A stretch of 64,000 nucleotides of DNA. Origin: Thalassomonas viridans. GTDB lineage: Bacteria; Pseudomonadota; Gammaproteobacteria; Enterobacterales; Alteromonadaceae. A model generated the notes under the pieces. It did not search any database and was not told the DNA's origin. It worked only from the letters and a program-made list of their open reading frames with translations. The DNA lies in contig NZ_CP059733.1 in assembly GCF_000948985.2 (NCBI RefSeq), positions 5,208,001 through 5,272,000 on the forward strand, read 5' to 3'. This document shows, piece by piece, positions 1-8,273 of this stretch (position 1 is its first letter; each line of letters opens with the position of its first letter). A program made the position numbers and the translations under genes.

Positions 1-267
1 TTCATGGCTGACATTTTCAAGGTTTTCCATGCGCCCCAGCACGTCTTTAAACTGTTCAAGGTAATAATTGCCCTCAGCCGTTAACTGCATCGCCCGGGTG
101 GTGCGATATAACAGCTGACAGGAAAAATGCTCTTCCAGATCGGATACCTGTCGGCTGATGGCCGAGGTCACTATATTCAACTCCCTCGACGCCGCACTGA
201 AGCTACCTTTTTCTAGCACCAGGACAAAGGTTTTCATGGCCTTTAACAAATCTATTTTTCTCTTCAT
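1..267 (-). CDS. LysR family transcriptional regulator, N-terminal part (cut by window edge)
   Basis: The minus strand is open from an ATG at 267-265 to the window start, 89 codons with no stop. The translation begins MKRKIDLLKAMKTFVLVLEK and continues with a LysR winged helix-turn-helix (SFSAASRELNIVTSAISRQV, then DLEEHFSCQLLYRTTRAMQL), so only the DNA-binding domain and the start of the linker helix are present. The effector domain lies outside the window. It is divergent from the SDR gene at 359 with about 90 bases between them. That is the usual layout for a LysR protein controlling its neighbour; the control itself is inference. Confidence 0.85.
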   Translation of the reverse strand, partial: MKRKIDLLKAMKTFVLVLEKGSFSAASRELNIVTSAISRQVSDLEEHFSCQLLYRTTRAMQLTAEGNYYLEQFKDVLGRMENLENVSHE

Positions 268-358
268 GAGAATAATCATTTCACTTTTACATCATTTTTC
301 TTATTAAAGTATTCAAATAAACTGATTTCAAGCTAAATAAACCACCTTGGAGAAAGTT

Positions 359-958
359 ATGAAAGTTTTATTGATCGGCGCCAGCGGCACTATCGGCCAG
401 GCAGTAGCAAAAGCCCTTGCCACAGAACATAAAGTGATCGCCGCCAACTATTCAGGAGAAGGCTTTAATGTCGATATCGGCGACCAGGCATCTATCAGCG
501 CCCTGCTTGAACAGGTAGGAAAAGTTGACGCTATAGTTTCCACCGCAGGTTTAGCGAACTTTGCCCCGTTAAACGAGCTAAGCGATGCCGACTATGAGCT
601 TGCCCTCAACAATAAGTTAATGGGACAGATCAACCTGATGCGCTTAGGTAAGGAATATCTGAATAAAGGCGGCTCAGTAACGTTAACTTCCGGCGTATTA
701 TCACGTGAACCTATGTCTGGCAGCGGTGTGATAAGCATGGCCAACGGCGCCCTGGAGAGCTTTGTCAAAGCTTCGGCATTAGAGCTTGATGCCATTCGCT
801 TTAATGTGGTTGCCCCCATCTTTGTCAAAGAAACCATGGCAATGATGGGTATGGATACCGCAGGCGGCCTGTCGGCGGACGATACCGCCAAGGCATATGT
901 GGCAGCGGTTACCGGCTCCATGCATGGCCAGACCTTAGATGCCCCCGATTACGTTTAA
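359..958 (+). CDS. Short-chain dehydrogenase/reductase-like protein lacking the YxxxK pair
   Basis: A 199-residue Rossmann-fold protein. The nucleotide-binding loop GASGTIG is at residues 7-13. I start it at ATG 359, which has GGAGAAAG just upstream; the in-frame TTG at 347 overlaps that ribosome binding site. A Ser at 111 is in the usual catalytic place, but the Tyr-x3-Lys signature is replaced: aligning with the common pattern YxxSKAALE, the segment ISMANGALE puts Ile125 and Asn129 at those positions. It therefore looks like one of the atypical SDRs, and substrate and chemistry cannot be read from the sequence. It is divergent from a LysR regulator. Confidence 0.8.
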   Translation: MKVLLIGASGTIGQAVAKALATEHKVIAANYSGEGFNVDIGDQASISALLEQVGKVDAIVSTAGLANFAPLNELSDADYELALNNKLMGQINLMRLGKEYLNKGGSVTLTSGVLSREPMSGSGVISMANGALESFVKASALELDAIRFNVVAPIFVKETMAMMGMDTAGGLSADDTAKAYVAAVTGSMHGQTLDAPDYV

Positions 959-1167
959 CACGGGGCAAAAGCAAAGCTTATCGCCGCAAGGGATATGCCT
1001 ATTTAATTAAGCTCGAATCAATCCGGTTTTGACATAAACCGGGTATTTACCCTGGTATTTTTAAGCTAAGTTAAAGGCAGAAACAGGCCGCCATCAGCAC
1101 CGATCTGCCGTTACTCACAAATAGCATATCCAGCCCAGTTTATTGTAGATATTGATCTAAAAAAACA

Positions 1168-1201
1168 ACCAACTTACTGTTGCCTCATCCAGTAAGTTGG
1201 T
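1168..1201. terminator. Bidirectional-looking terminator hairpin after the SDR gene
   Basis: A perfect 12-bp stem, ACCAACTTACTG (1168-1179) with CAGTAAGTTGGT (1190-1201), has a 10-nt loop. It is followed by CTTTTATT on the plus strand and by a T-rich run on the minus strand. It lies about 210 bases after the SDR stop. Nothing else recognisable is seen in 959-1167. Confidence 0.65.
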
Positions 1202-1292
1202 CTTTTATTAAAGGTGCCTCTCAGCAACAAAGGAGGGCATCCTCGCCAGTATTTTTATTCATTAGCGCCCGCAAAGCGCCGTAACATTAACC

Positions 1293-1326
1293 GCAATCCC
1301 TGAGTGGCGGAACACCCAGAGATTGC
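1293..1326 (+). promoter_or_regulatory. Leader hairpin upstream of the SymE-like gene
   Basis: GCAATCCCTG (1293-1302) pairs with CAGAGATTGC (1317-1326), one mismatch, ending 30 bases before the symE-like ATG. In E. coli, symE translation is repressed by the antisense RNA SymR, which overlaps its 5' leader. Whether an antisense RNA exists here cannot be seen; the hairpin is what the sequence shows. Confidence 0.35.
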
Positions 1327-1356
1327 TAACCACAAAGAACTAATAAGGAGTTCATC

Positions 1357-1641
1357 ATGGCTGATTTTAATCATACGCCAGAGCCCCGCTCGGCAAAAGT
1401 AAAATATCCCGCCTCACGCCAACTTACTGTATTGGAAACCGTTTGCGAGACCGCTGCCAAATCCCACCGGCCCGGTCTGCATTGTGTGCCTGTGATCCTT
1501 GAACCTTATATCGTATTAAGGGGCAAATGGCTCAAGCAGGCCGGTTTCACCGTTGGACAAAAGGTCACGGTAACGGCCAACCAAAACGGATTGATGATCA
1601 CCCCCAGCCTGGCTGTCCCCGGCCCGGCAACCAAACCTTAA
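1357..1641 (+). CDS. SymE-like toxin
   Basis: A 94-residue basic protein. Residues about 50-78 (PYIVLRGKWLKQAGFTVGQK and the following VTVTANQNGLMI) match the SymE fold, which is derived from the AbrB swapped-hairpin family. E. coli SymE is an SOS-induced, translation-inhibiting, RNA/DNA-associated toxin controlled by the antisense RNA SymR. The ATG at 1357 follows AAGGAG. No protein antitoxin gene sits beside it, consistent with type I control. Many SymE-like genes are solitary and their toxicity is untested, so only the family call is firm. Confidence 0.75.
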   Translation: MADFNHTPEPRSAKVKYPASRQLTVLETVCETAAKSHRPGLHCVPVILEPYIVLRGKWLKQAGFTVGQKVTVTANQNGLMITPSLAVPGPATKP

Positions 1642-1790
1642 CCGACAACTCCGGCTGCTGCGTCCCAAAACGGCGCAGTAGCCGGTACCGCCTGGCTACC
1701 AGGAATGAGTATCTTCAAGGGAACAACCATGGCGCTAAAATGCTTTGCCAGCCCTGCTATTTTTAACCGGAAAAAATTTATTTAAATAAT

Positions 1791-1817
1791 TGTCTCCTTT
1801 TTTATCCCTCATTCGTC
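1791..1817 (+). promoter_or_regulatory. Possible ECF42-type promoter of the YCII gene
   Basis: TGTCTC (1791-1796), 17 bases, CGTC (1814-1817), 55 bases before the YCII start. ECF42 sigma factors are described as using a TGTCGA-like -35 and a CGWC-like -10. The match is partial (4 of 6 in the -35) and the link to the sigma factor at 2226-3500 is inferred from gene context. Confidence 0.35.
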
Positions 1818-1871
1818 ATCAGGATATCGGTAGCAATTTATCGATAATTAAACCTACAAAGGAGATAAAGA

Positions 1872-2225
1872 ATGAAAGATTTTATGTTGATATACAAAGG
1901 CGGCGATCCTGATTGGCTGGAAAACACCAGCCAGGAAGAAATGGCTGCTTCCATGGAACGCTGGGGCGCCTGGATGGGCATGCTGCAACAAAAAGACCAG
2001 CTGGTTTCCGGAGGCTCGCCGCTGCACTATTCCGGCAAAACCTTAACCGGGGACGGCGTTGTCACCGATCTTTCAACCGCAGAAATCAAAGAACTGGTTT
2101 CCGGTTATTCCATCGTTAAAGCAAACGATATAACAGAAGTCATTGCCCTTGCCAAAGAATGCCCGATTTTCAACTATCCGGACATTAGGGTAGAAATCAG
2201 GGAAGTCATGGAAATCGGCGAGTAG
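1872..2225 (+). CDS. YCII/DGPF-domain protein
   Basis: A 117-residue single-domain protein beginning MKDFMLIYKGGDPDWLEN, the pattern of the YCII-related (DGPF) family with its ferredoxin-like fold. Residues 30-60 (ERWGAWMGMLQQKDQLVSGG) carry the conserved W/G positions of the family. ATG 1872 follows a good ribosome binding site, AAAGGAGATAAAGA. Genes of this family are the standard genomic partner and target of ECF42 sigma factors, and such a sigma factor lies immediately downstream in convergent orientation, with no base between the two stop codons. The biochemical function of the family is not established. Confidence 0.85.
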   Translation: MKDFMLIYKGGDPDWLENTSQEEMAASMERWGAWMGMLQQKDQLVSGGSPLHYSGKTLTGDGVVTDLSTAEIKELVSGYSIVKANDITEVIALAKECPIFNYPDIRVEIREVMEIGE

Positions 2226-3500
2226 TTACCCATTGCTTTGACTTAACAGGCGCTCCACCTGGGCCATCATCATTTGTTGCTCATGTGGCGTGCCACCTAA
2301 AGATTTCGATTGTTCGGCAAACGCATAGGCCTGCTGTACATTCCCGGCTTTGGCATTGAAATGTGCCAATATTGCCGGCGGCAGGTGCGAGTGCTTAAAT
2401 ATTTTGTGTTGCTGCAATTGTTCGACTTTCTCTATTGCCGCGCTAAGTTCGCCGGAATAGCCGATGGCAACCGCCTGATTAAGCTCGGCAACAGGAGACG
2501 CGGTAATATCAATCAGCTGCTGGTAGTAACGGATAATAGCGGACCAGTTGGTTTCACTGAAATTAGAGCACTGGCAATGCTCCCGGGCAATCTGGGCTTC
2601 AATCAAAAAACGCCCCGAAGCGCCGGACCTGACAGCAGAGGCCGCAGATAAAATTCCCCCGGCAAGGGCTATGCGTTTTTGCTCCCATAACCCCCTGTCT
2701 TGCAAGTCAATAGAAATATTATTCCCCTGAGCATCCAGGCGAGACTTGGCCCGAGCAAGATGGAAGTGCATCAAAGCCAGCAAACCTAAGGTATCCTGAT
2801 TAGCGATATCGGTTTCGTCCGCCAGCAAATTGACCAGGGCTATGGCTTCACGGCAAAAATCAAGATTGAGCGCCTGTTTGCCGTCAGAGCTGTGGAAACC
2901 TTCATTAAAAAACAAATATAAAACCGTATGCACAGTATCCATGGCCTGAGGCAGTTTTTCCGGCCCGGGGAAAGTAAAGCTGTGGCCCTTTAATTTTTCG
3001 CGGGTGCGCAATAAGCGCTTTTTCACGGTCGCTACCGGCAACACCAGCGCCCTGGCTACCGCTGGAATACTAAAACCGCATAAGGTCTTTAAAATAAAAG
3101 GCAGGCGGTTTTCCGGCTTGATATCTTCATCGCAGCACATAAAAATCATGCGCAGCTGATCATCTTTTATTTTATCTTCCCGAAATTCCTGCTCCAGGGT
3201 ATTGTCCAGGGTCCATTCGCTGGCCAGATAAAAGGATAATTCTTCGGAAAACTTCACCCGGGTTTTATTCGCCCGTATAACATCGAGCGCCTGATTTTTT
3301 GCCGTGCGCATCAGCCAGGCTTGCGGCTTGTCCGGTAGCGGCTTTTCCCGCCAATGGATTAACGCCTTACCGAAAGCTTCCTGAAGCACATCTTCAGCCA
3401 GGGATAAGTTGTGGGGGCCGAAAATACGCGTTAATACCGCAAGCAGTCTGGACGACTGGCTTTTATATAACTCGTTTACTAAGGTTTCGACTTTATCCAT
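2226..3500 (-). CDS. RNA polymerase ECF sigma factor, ECF42 type with C-terminal TPR-like extension
   Basis: A 424-residue protein, twice the length of an ordinary ECF sigma factor. Region 2 covers roughly residues 10-85 (LAEDVLQEAFGKAL, then PQAWLMRTAKNQALDVIR) and region 4 residues 113-172 (helix-turn-helix FSIPAVARALVLPVATVKKR). The rest is an alpha-helical extension with LYLFFNEGF at 194-202, a motif typical of the ECF42 group. ECF42 members have no anti-sigma factor and are controlled through this extension. The partner YCII gene is convergent and abuts it. No ECF42-like promoter is visible in front of this gene, so autoregulation is not supported. Confidence 0.88.
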   Translation of the reverse strand: MDKVETLVNELYKSQSSRLLAVLTRIFGPHNLSLAEDVLQEAFGKALIHWREKPLPDKPQAWLMRTAKNQALDVIRANKTRVKFSEELSFYLASEWTLDNTLEQEFREDKIKDDQLRMIFMCCDEDIKPENRLPFILKTLCGFSIPAVARALVLPVATVKKRLLRTREKLKGHSFTFPGPEKLPQAMDTVHTVLYLFFNEGFHSSDGKQALNLDFCREAIALVNLLADETDIANQDTLGLLALMHFHLARAKSRLDAQGNNISIDLQDRGLWEQKRIALAGGILSAASAVRSGASGRFLIEAQIAREHCQCSNFSETNWSAIIRYYQQLIDITASPVAELNQAVAIGYSGELSAAIEKVEQLQQHKIFKHSHLPPAILAHFNAKAGNVQQAYAFAEQSKSLGGTPHEQQMMMAQVERLLSQSNG

Positions 3501-3546
3501 ACGCTGCTTTTCTGAATTATGTTTCTGAATTATGACTTTAAAAAAG

Positions 3547-3581
3547 AAAAGGGTAATAACATCAAATATTATTACCCTTTT
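3547..3581 (-). terminator. Terminator hairpin between the beta-propeller gene and the sigma factor
   Basis: A perfect 13-bp inverted repeat, AAAAGGGTAATAA (3547-3559) with TTATTACCCTTTT (3569-3581), has a 9-nt loop. Read on the minus strand it is followed by a T-run, so it would stop transcription coming from the gene at 3733-4635 before it reaches the ECF sigma gene. Confidence 0.75.
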
Positions 3582-3732
3582 GCTCCAAATTGTAGCCTAA
3601 CGCAATGTTAGTGCTTTCAGACACCATGTTGTCGGTATGTTCACTTTAGGACAAAAGCCAAATAACTAAACTTAATTGCTCTGAAGAGCGTCATGAGCAG
3701 GCTTTAACAAACATAAATTTGGTAATAACTCA

Positions 3733-4635
3733 CTATTTCGGCCTAAATCTTTCTATAACTTTTGTACTTACCCAATAAAAATTCGATAGACCTTCTTCTT
3801 CATTATAACGGCTAAAAAACAAATACTTCCCATCGGGAGTCACACTAGGAACTGTTTCTGTATAATTTGAATTCACAGCACTACCCAAATTTATTGGTTT
3901 TGACCAAGTTCCGTCAGTTTTCTTAAAATAAACATAAATATCTTTGTCTTTTCTGTTTTGGTCTTTTGCTACTGCATCTACTAATAAATAGTCTTGAGAA
4001 GGAGAAATAAACGGATGTAAACCAAATTCAATTTCAACTTCTTTAGTTTTAGGGTATTTACCATCTTCGAAAGCTGAAAAGTACGTTTTGGATTTAAAAA
4101 TATCGGTATAAAAAAGATCACCGTTTTTCGCTAATATGGAATAAAATACTTCGCGATCATTAATAGGCGAGTCTAGCTTGGTGGCGTTACTCCAACCATT
4201 GTTAGTTCGATTCGCAGTCCATATTTTAGTGTCTGTGAAATCAGAGCTATAAGCAGTGAAATATATTTTTTTACCGTCACGACTTACAAATGGGTGCATT
4301 TCACCTGCTTTTAAGCCATTTGTAAGCTTTAATTTTTTAATAGGTTGCCACTTCCCGTCTTCAATATTTGAAAAATGTATAGATGCTACACCTCCTTCTT
4401 TTTGCGTTGAAAAATATATTTCATTCAAATCGGGAGAAAACGAAATACCGTATTCATACCTTCCATTGATTGAAACTATATCCGGTGCAAAAACTTCAGA
4501 AATCAAACCGGGCAGCTTTTGTCCAAAATAGATCCCTTTCAAATTTGGGAATTCACTGTTTCCATAGCTTTTATCAATGACAGAAAAAATAGACATAGAG
4601 AGTAGTATCGTAGTAATTAATCTTTTAGCTTGCAT
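3733..4635 (-). CDS. Secreted PD40/TolB-like beta-propeller protein
   Basis: A 300-residue protein with a signal peptide (about residues 1-26, cut near SYG-NSE). The mature part has several WD40-like/PD40 blades: GISFSPDLNEIYFS, HPFVSRDGKKIYFT, HPFISPSQDYLLVD and VPSVTPDGKYLFFS. Such propellers bind proteins or ligands in the periplasm; no catalytic site is visible. ATG 4635 follows AAGGAATTCA. The gene is clearly more AT-rich than its neighbours and stands alone between two AT-rich intergenic regions, which suggests acquisition. The specific function is unknown. Confidence 0.75.
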   Translation of the reverse strand: MQAKRLITTILLSMSIFSVIDKSYGNSEFPNLKGIYFGQKLPGLISEVFAPDIVSINGRYEYGISFSPDLNEIYFSTQKEGGVASIHFSNIEDGKWQPIKKLKLTNGLKAGEMHPFVSRDGKKIYFTAYSSDFTDTKIWTANRTNNGWSNATKLDSPINDREVFYSILAKNGDLFYTDIFKSKTYFSAFEDGKYPKTKEVEIEFGLHPFISPSQDYLLVDAVAKDQNRKDKDIYVYFKKTDGTWSKPINLGSAVNSNYTETVPSVTPDGKYLFFSRYNEEEGLSNFYWVSTKVIERFRPK

Positions 4636-4832
4636 TGAATTCCTTAAATGTTATTCGGACTTTAATGATGTACCAGTATAATGAAATCAATTATCTAAAA
4701 TAGCCGTACCACCTTAATAAACAATCCACTTATCTCAATTTATGCGTTTTAATACAGTAATGAGTAGTTCGGAACATCGGCAATATCGAGGTGTAAAAAT
4801 TATCGAGACTTAACTTGTCGTTCAAACATAAT

Positions 4833-4870
4833 GTCCTATAGGAAAGTTTAAATAAATTTTCCTATAGGAC
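4833..4870. repeat. Perfect 13-bp inverted repeat in AT-rich intergenic DNA
   Basis: GTCCTATAGGAAA (4833-4845) and TTTCCTATAGGAC (4858-4870) form a perfect stem with a 12-nt AT-rich loop. It lies between the propeller gene start (4635) and the Isc operon end (5056), well upstream of the former. There is no clear T-run, so a plain terminator is not obvious. The rest of 4636-5001 shows no gene. Confidence 0.6.
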
Positions 4871-5001
4871 GATCAAACGGTAACTTTTGGAGACTGGTTG
4901 AAAGCTGATTTGATGTTCTTTTGATTTTACAGGATTTTTTTAATTTACCCTATGATAAACATAAGATAGGGTTTTCATCTAAAACCACCTAAGACAAAAA
5001 A

Positions 5002-5029
5002 GGGAAATAACACCGAAATGTTACTTCCC
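5002..5029 (-). terminator. Terminator of the isc operon
   Basis: GGGAAATAAC pairs with GTTACTTCCC around an 8-nt loop (one G-T pair). On the minus strand the stem is followed by a run of T. It lies 27 bases after the fdx stop, so the operon ends at fdx and no iscX gene follows. Confidence 0.8.
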
Positions 5030-5055
5030 TCTTTATCATTATAGAAAATTAAATA

Positions 5056-5394
5056 CTAGTGATTTTCTGAAACCATATTGATGGTATATTTAGGAATTTC
5101 CACCACTAAATCTTCATCGGCAACAATTGCCTGGCAACCCAGACGGGATTCCGGCTCAAGGCCCCAGGCTTTGTCCAGCAAGTCATCTTCCAGCTCGTCG
5201 CTTTCTTCCAGGGAGTCAAAACCCTCCCGGATAATGACATGGCAGGTAGTACAGGCACAAACCTTTTCACAGGCATGCTCAATACCGATATCGTTTTCCA
5301 GGGCTACGTTTAACACGCTTTCACCTGTTGGTGCTTCCACCACGGCCCCGTCCGGGCATAATTCTTCGTGGGGAAGAAAAATAATCTTAGGCAT
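5056..5394 (-). CDS. fdx: ISC-system [2Fe-2S] ferredoxin
   Basis: A 112-residue adrenodoxin-type ferredoxin that supplies electrons during Fe-S cluster assembly on IscU. Ligand cysteines are at 42, 48, 51 and 87, the same numbering as E. coli Fdx, with an additional Cys46. The acidic stretch SLEESDELEDDLLD is the usual partner-docking region. It is the last gene of the isc operon, 3 bases after hscA, followed by a terminator. E. coli has iscX next; it is absent here. Confidence 0.97.
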   Translation of the reverse strand: MPKIIFLPHEELCPDGAVVEAPTGESVLNVALENDIGIEHACEKVCACTTCHVIIREGFDSLEESDELEDDLLDKAWGLEPESRLGCQAIVADEDLVVEIPKYTINMVSENH

Positions 5395-5397
5395 AGT

Positions 5398-7260
5398 TTA
5401 AACCTCATCTACCGAGTGGCCGGCCAATGCGGTGCGTATGGAGGCATCCATACGGCGCTCTGCAAAAGTTGCGGTACTCTGATTTAACTTCTCAATTGCC
5501 GCTTCAATATCGGCAACTACATCTTTTTGGCTGATCTCTGTCAATTCGGCGATACAAGTATCAATTAAGGTACGTTCTTCATCCGAAAGCAGCTTGCCGT
5601 CGTCAAACAATGCCGACTGCACCGATTCTATCACCCGCTTGGCTTCTACCTGCTGTTCCTTGAGCATACGCGCCTGGATATCTTCTTTGGCATGGCTCAT
5701 GGAGTCTTTGATCATGCTGGCGATTTGCGTATCGTCCAGACCGAAGGAAGGTTTGACTTCAATGCTGGCTTCCACCCCGGTGGATTTTTCCATGGCGGAA
5801 ACATGCAGCAAACCGTCGGCATCAACCCTGAAGGTTACCCGGATATGGGCAGCCCCTGCGGTCATGGCCGGTATGCCTCTTAATTCGAAGCGCGCCAGCG
5901 AGCGGCAGGCATCCACCAGTTCACGCTCCCCCTGGAGCACGTGGATAGCCATGGCGGTTTGCCCGTCTTTAAAAGTGGTAAATTCCTGCGCTTTGGCCAC
6001 AGGAATCGTGGTATTTCTCGGGATAACCTTTTCCACCAGGCCGCCCATGGTTTCTAAGCCCAGCGACAAAGGAATAACATCAAGCAACAACATATCGCTG
6101 TCTGGCTTGTTACCCGCCAGCACGTCCGCCTGAATGGCGGCGCCCATGGCAACCACTTTATCGGGATCGATCGAGGTTAACGGCGTGCGCTGGAAATATT
6201 TTTCTACTTCGCTGCGCACCAAAGGCACGCGGGTTGAGCCACCAACCATCACCACTTCGTTGACTTCATCAACGCCGATGCCGGCATCTTTTAAACTGCG
6301 CTTACAGGCCCTTAGGGTCCTCGCCACTAGAGAAGCAATCAGCTTGTCAAAAGCGTCACGGCTCAGCTCGCTTGTCCAGATATTTTCATCTGTTAAGGTC
6401 AGCTTAATTTCCACCGTATCTTTAGCGCTCAACTGCTCTTTGGCAAAGCGCGCCTGCTGCATTAACTGGCGCTCCATAGCTGGAGAAAGCGGGCGTTCTA
6501 GTCCGGCCTCGGCAACAAGATAATCCACCAGGCTAACATCAAAGTCATCACCGCCCAGGGCAGAATCACCGCCTGTTGCCAGTACTTCAAACACGCCTTT
6601 GTTAAGACGTAAAATAGAAATATCAAAGGTACCGCCGCCAAGATCGTAAACGGCAATGACCCCTTCCTGACCGCTGTCCAGGCCGTAAGCAACCGCTGCA
6701 GCGGTCGGCTCATTCAACAGGCGCAGAACATTTAAGCCGGCAAGTTTGGCCGCATCTTTGGTGCTTTGCCTTTGGGCGTCGTCAAAATACGCCGGTACGG
6801 TAATCACCACACCGGTCAACTCGCCGCCTAACGCCTGCTCGGCGCGTTCAGACAAGGTTTTTAAAATTTGTGACGACACCTGTACCGGGTTCACAGCACC
6901 CTGACGGGTCTGGATATCCGGGTGGTTGTCATCGCCGCTGAAACTGTATGGCAGCGATGGATATTTTCCCCGGATGTCCTGCAAAGAACGGCCGATCAGG
7001 CGCTTGGCCGATACTATGGTATTTTCGGCATCGCTTACCGCCACCGCTTCTGCCGTCTTGCCCACCAGGATTTCCCCGGCCTGGTAGCTGACCACGGAGG
7101 GCAAAATATCATCGCCGTTCTCATCGGCTAAGGTTTCGGTTAAACCGCTTTTGACGCTGGCAACTAAGGAGTTAGTTGTCCCTAAATCAATACCGGCGGC
7201 GAGCCTGTGCTCATGGGGTACTGTGCTCTGTCCGGGCTCAGCAATTTGTAATAAGGCCAT
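5398..7260 (-). CDS. hscA: Fe-S protein assembly chaperone HscA
   Basis: A 620-residue Hsp70-type ATPase that, with its co-chaperone HscB, promotes transfer of the Fe-S cluster from IscU to client proteins. The ATPase phosphate loop DLGTTNS is near residues 25-31, followed by the other Hsp70 signatures ([28 protein letters not shown]). The C-terminal third is the substrate domain that binds the LPPVK motif of IscU. Length matches the family (E. coli 616). It sits between hscB and fdx in one transcription unit. Confidence 0.97.
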   Translation of the reverse strand: MALLQIAEPGQSTVPHEHRLAAGIDLGTTNSLVASVKSGLTETLADENGDDILPSVVSYQAGEILVGKTAEAVAVSDAENTIVSAKRLIGRSLQDIRGKYPSLPYSFSGDDNHPDIQTRQGAVNPVQVSSQILKTLSERAEQALGGELTGVVITVPAYFDDAQRQSTKDAAKLAGLNVLRLLNEPTAAAVAYGLDSGQEGVIAVYDLGGGTFDISILRLNKGVFEVLATGGDSALGGDDFDVSLVDYLVAEAGLERPLSPAMERQLMQQARFAKEQLSAKDTVEIKLTLTDENIWTSELSRDAFDKLIASLVARTLRACKRSLKDAGIGVDEVNEVVMVGGSTRVPLVRSEVEKYFQRTPLTSIDPDKVVAMGAAIQADVLAGNKPDSDMLLLDVIPLSLGLETMGGLVEKVIPRNTTIPVAKAQEFTTFKDGQTAMAIHVLQGERELVDACRSLARFELRGIPAMTAGAAHIRVTFRVDADGLLHVSAMEKSTGVEASIEVKPSFGLDDTQIASMIKDSMSHAKEDIQARMLKEQQVEAKRVIESVQSALFDDGKLLSDEERTLIDTCIAELTEISQKDVVADIEAAIEKLNQSTATFAERRMDASIRTALAGHSVDEV

Positions 7261-7296
7261 GGTTGGAACGATTTCCTTTATAAGAAAAAGAAAAGT

Positions 7297-7824
7297 TTAA
7301 TCTTCAAATATCTGCTCTTCTAGACGTTCGAGCTCAAGATGAAGTTTCTGATAAAATTTTAATTTGCGCAGGTTATCACAGGCAAGCGTATTCACTTCAC
7401 TGTCATTTTCCGCCAGCTGCTGCTTGAGCTGACTGAATAACGCCTGATACTGGTTATCAAGCGTTTGCTCAGCCTCGGCATAGGCGCCTTCGGGATCATC
7501 GGAGAACTTTACCTCGGCGATCATTTCCCTCAGCTCCATTTGCTGCATCAAAAAGCCGGTATCACGGAACGAACTCTGCTCGGAAGGCATTTCGGTGCCG
7601 CGCAATTTCAGCAGGTATTCAGCACGCTGCAGGGGATTTTTTAAGATCTGGTAGGCGTCGTTGATCATGGCCGACTTTTGTACCGCCATGGCCTGCTCCT
7701 GGGCGGAAGCATGGGCGAAGCGATCCGGGTGAACAGACTTTTGCAGTGCCTGGTATAACTCGCTGAGTTTATGAGTATCAAGCTCAAAATCGCTGCTTAA
7801 GCCAAAAAGCTGAAAGTAATCCAA
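7297..7824 (-). CDS. hscB: Fe-S co-chaperone HscB
   Basis: A J-domain protein that recruits IscU to HscA and stimulates its ATPase. I start it at TTG 7824, preceded by GGGGG. This gives MDYFQLFGL, the same beginning as E. coli HscB, and puts the HPD motif at residues 32-34 exactly as in E. coli (175 residues against 171). An in-frame ATG at 7845 would add seven residues, but it lies in the 3' arm of a strong hairpin (7845-7875) and has no ribosome binding site. The C-terminal half (residues about 80-175) is the helical IscU-binding domain. Confidence 0.93.
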   Translation of the reverse strand: MDYFQLFGLSSDFELDTHKLSELYQALQKSVHPDRFAHASAQEQAMAVQKSAMINDAYQILKNPLQRAEYLLKLRGTEMPSEQSSFRDTGFLMQQMELREMIAEVKFSDDPEGAYAEAEQTLDNQYQALFSQLKQQLAENDSEVNTLACDNLRKLKFYQKLHLELERLEEQIFED

Positions 7825-7844
7825 AATACCCCCGAAAATTGACA

Positions 7845-7875
7845 TAAAGGCGGCCCGAACAATCGGCCGCCTTTA
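7845..7875 (-). promoter_or_regulatory. GC-rich hairpin in the iscA-hscB intercistronic region
   Basis: TAAAGGCGGCC (7845-7855) and GGCCGCCTTTA (7865-7875) are perfect 11-bp arms around a 9-nt loop, in the 111-base gap between iscA and hscB. There is no T-run after it on the minus strand, so it may be an RNA-processing or stability element that separates iscRSUA from hscBA-fdx levels. It would bury the upstream ATG of hscB. Confidence 0.6.
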
Positions 7876-7935
7876 CTTAGAAATATAACGCAAGACTGTG
7901 CCGGCTCCCGAGGGAGGCAACACAGTTAACAATAA

Positions 7936-8259
7936 CTACACGTTAAAGCTTTCACCGCAACCACATTCGCCTTTGGCATTCGGGTTGGTAAATTTAAAGC
8001 CTTCATTTAAGCCTTCTTTAACAAAATCCAGCTCAATACCGTCAAGATAAACCAGGCTTTTGCCGTCGATGATGACATTGACATCATCTATGGTAAACAT
8101 CTGATCATCTTCATTTAATTCATCAACAAATTCGAGCACATAAGCCAGGCCGGAACAGCCTGTGGTTTTAATGCCCAAACGCAAACCCAGGCCCTTGCCC
8201 CGGTTTGTCAGAAAGCTTTTTACCCGCTCGGACGCCGCCGGCGTCATGGATACAGACAT
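7936..8259 (-). CDS. iscA: Iron-sulfur cluster assembly protein IscA
   Basis: A 107-residue A-type carrier protein that holds iron or an Fe-S cluster and passes it to apo-enzymes. The three ligand cysteines are at 35 (TTGCSGLAY), 99 and 101 (GECGCGESF), exactly the E. coli positions. It is 14 bases after iscU, within the isc operon. Confidence 0.97.
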   Translation of the reverse strand: MSVSMTPAASERVKSFLTNRGKGLGLRLGIKTTGCSGLAYVLEFVDELNEDDQMFTIDDVNVIIDGKSLVYLDGIELDFVKEGLNEGFKFTNPNAKGECGCGESFNV

Positions 8260-8273
8260 AGTTAACTTCCGCC

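Noticed and set aside
5002..5055. iscX after fdx
   Set aside because: A terminator follows the fdx stop by 27 bases and no IscX-like frame is present.
5594..6523. Plus-strand open frames opposite hscA (5594-6133 and 6134-6523)
   Set aside because: They lie entirely antisense to hscA, whose translation matches Hsp70 throughout; no ribosome sites or recognisable domains.
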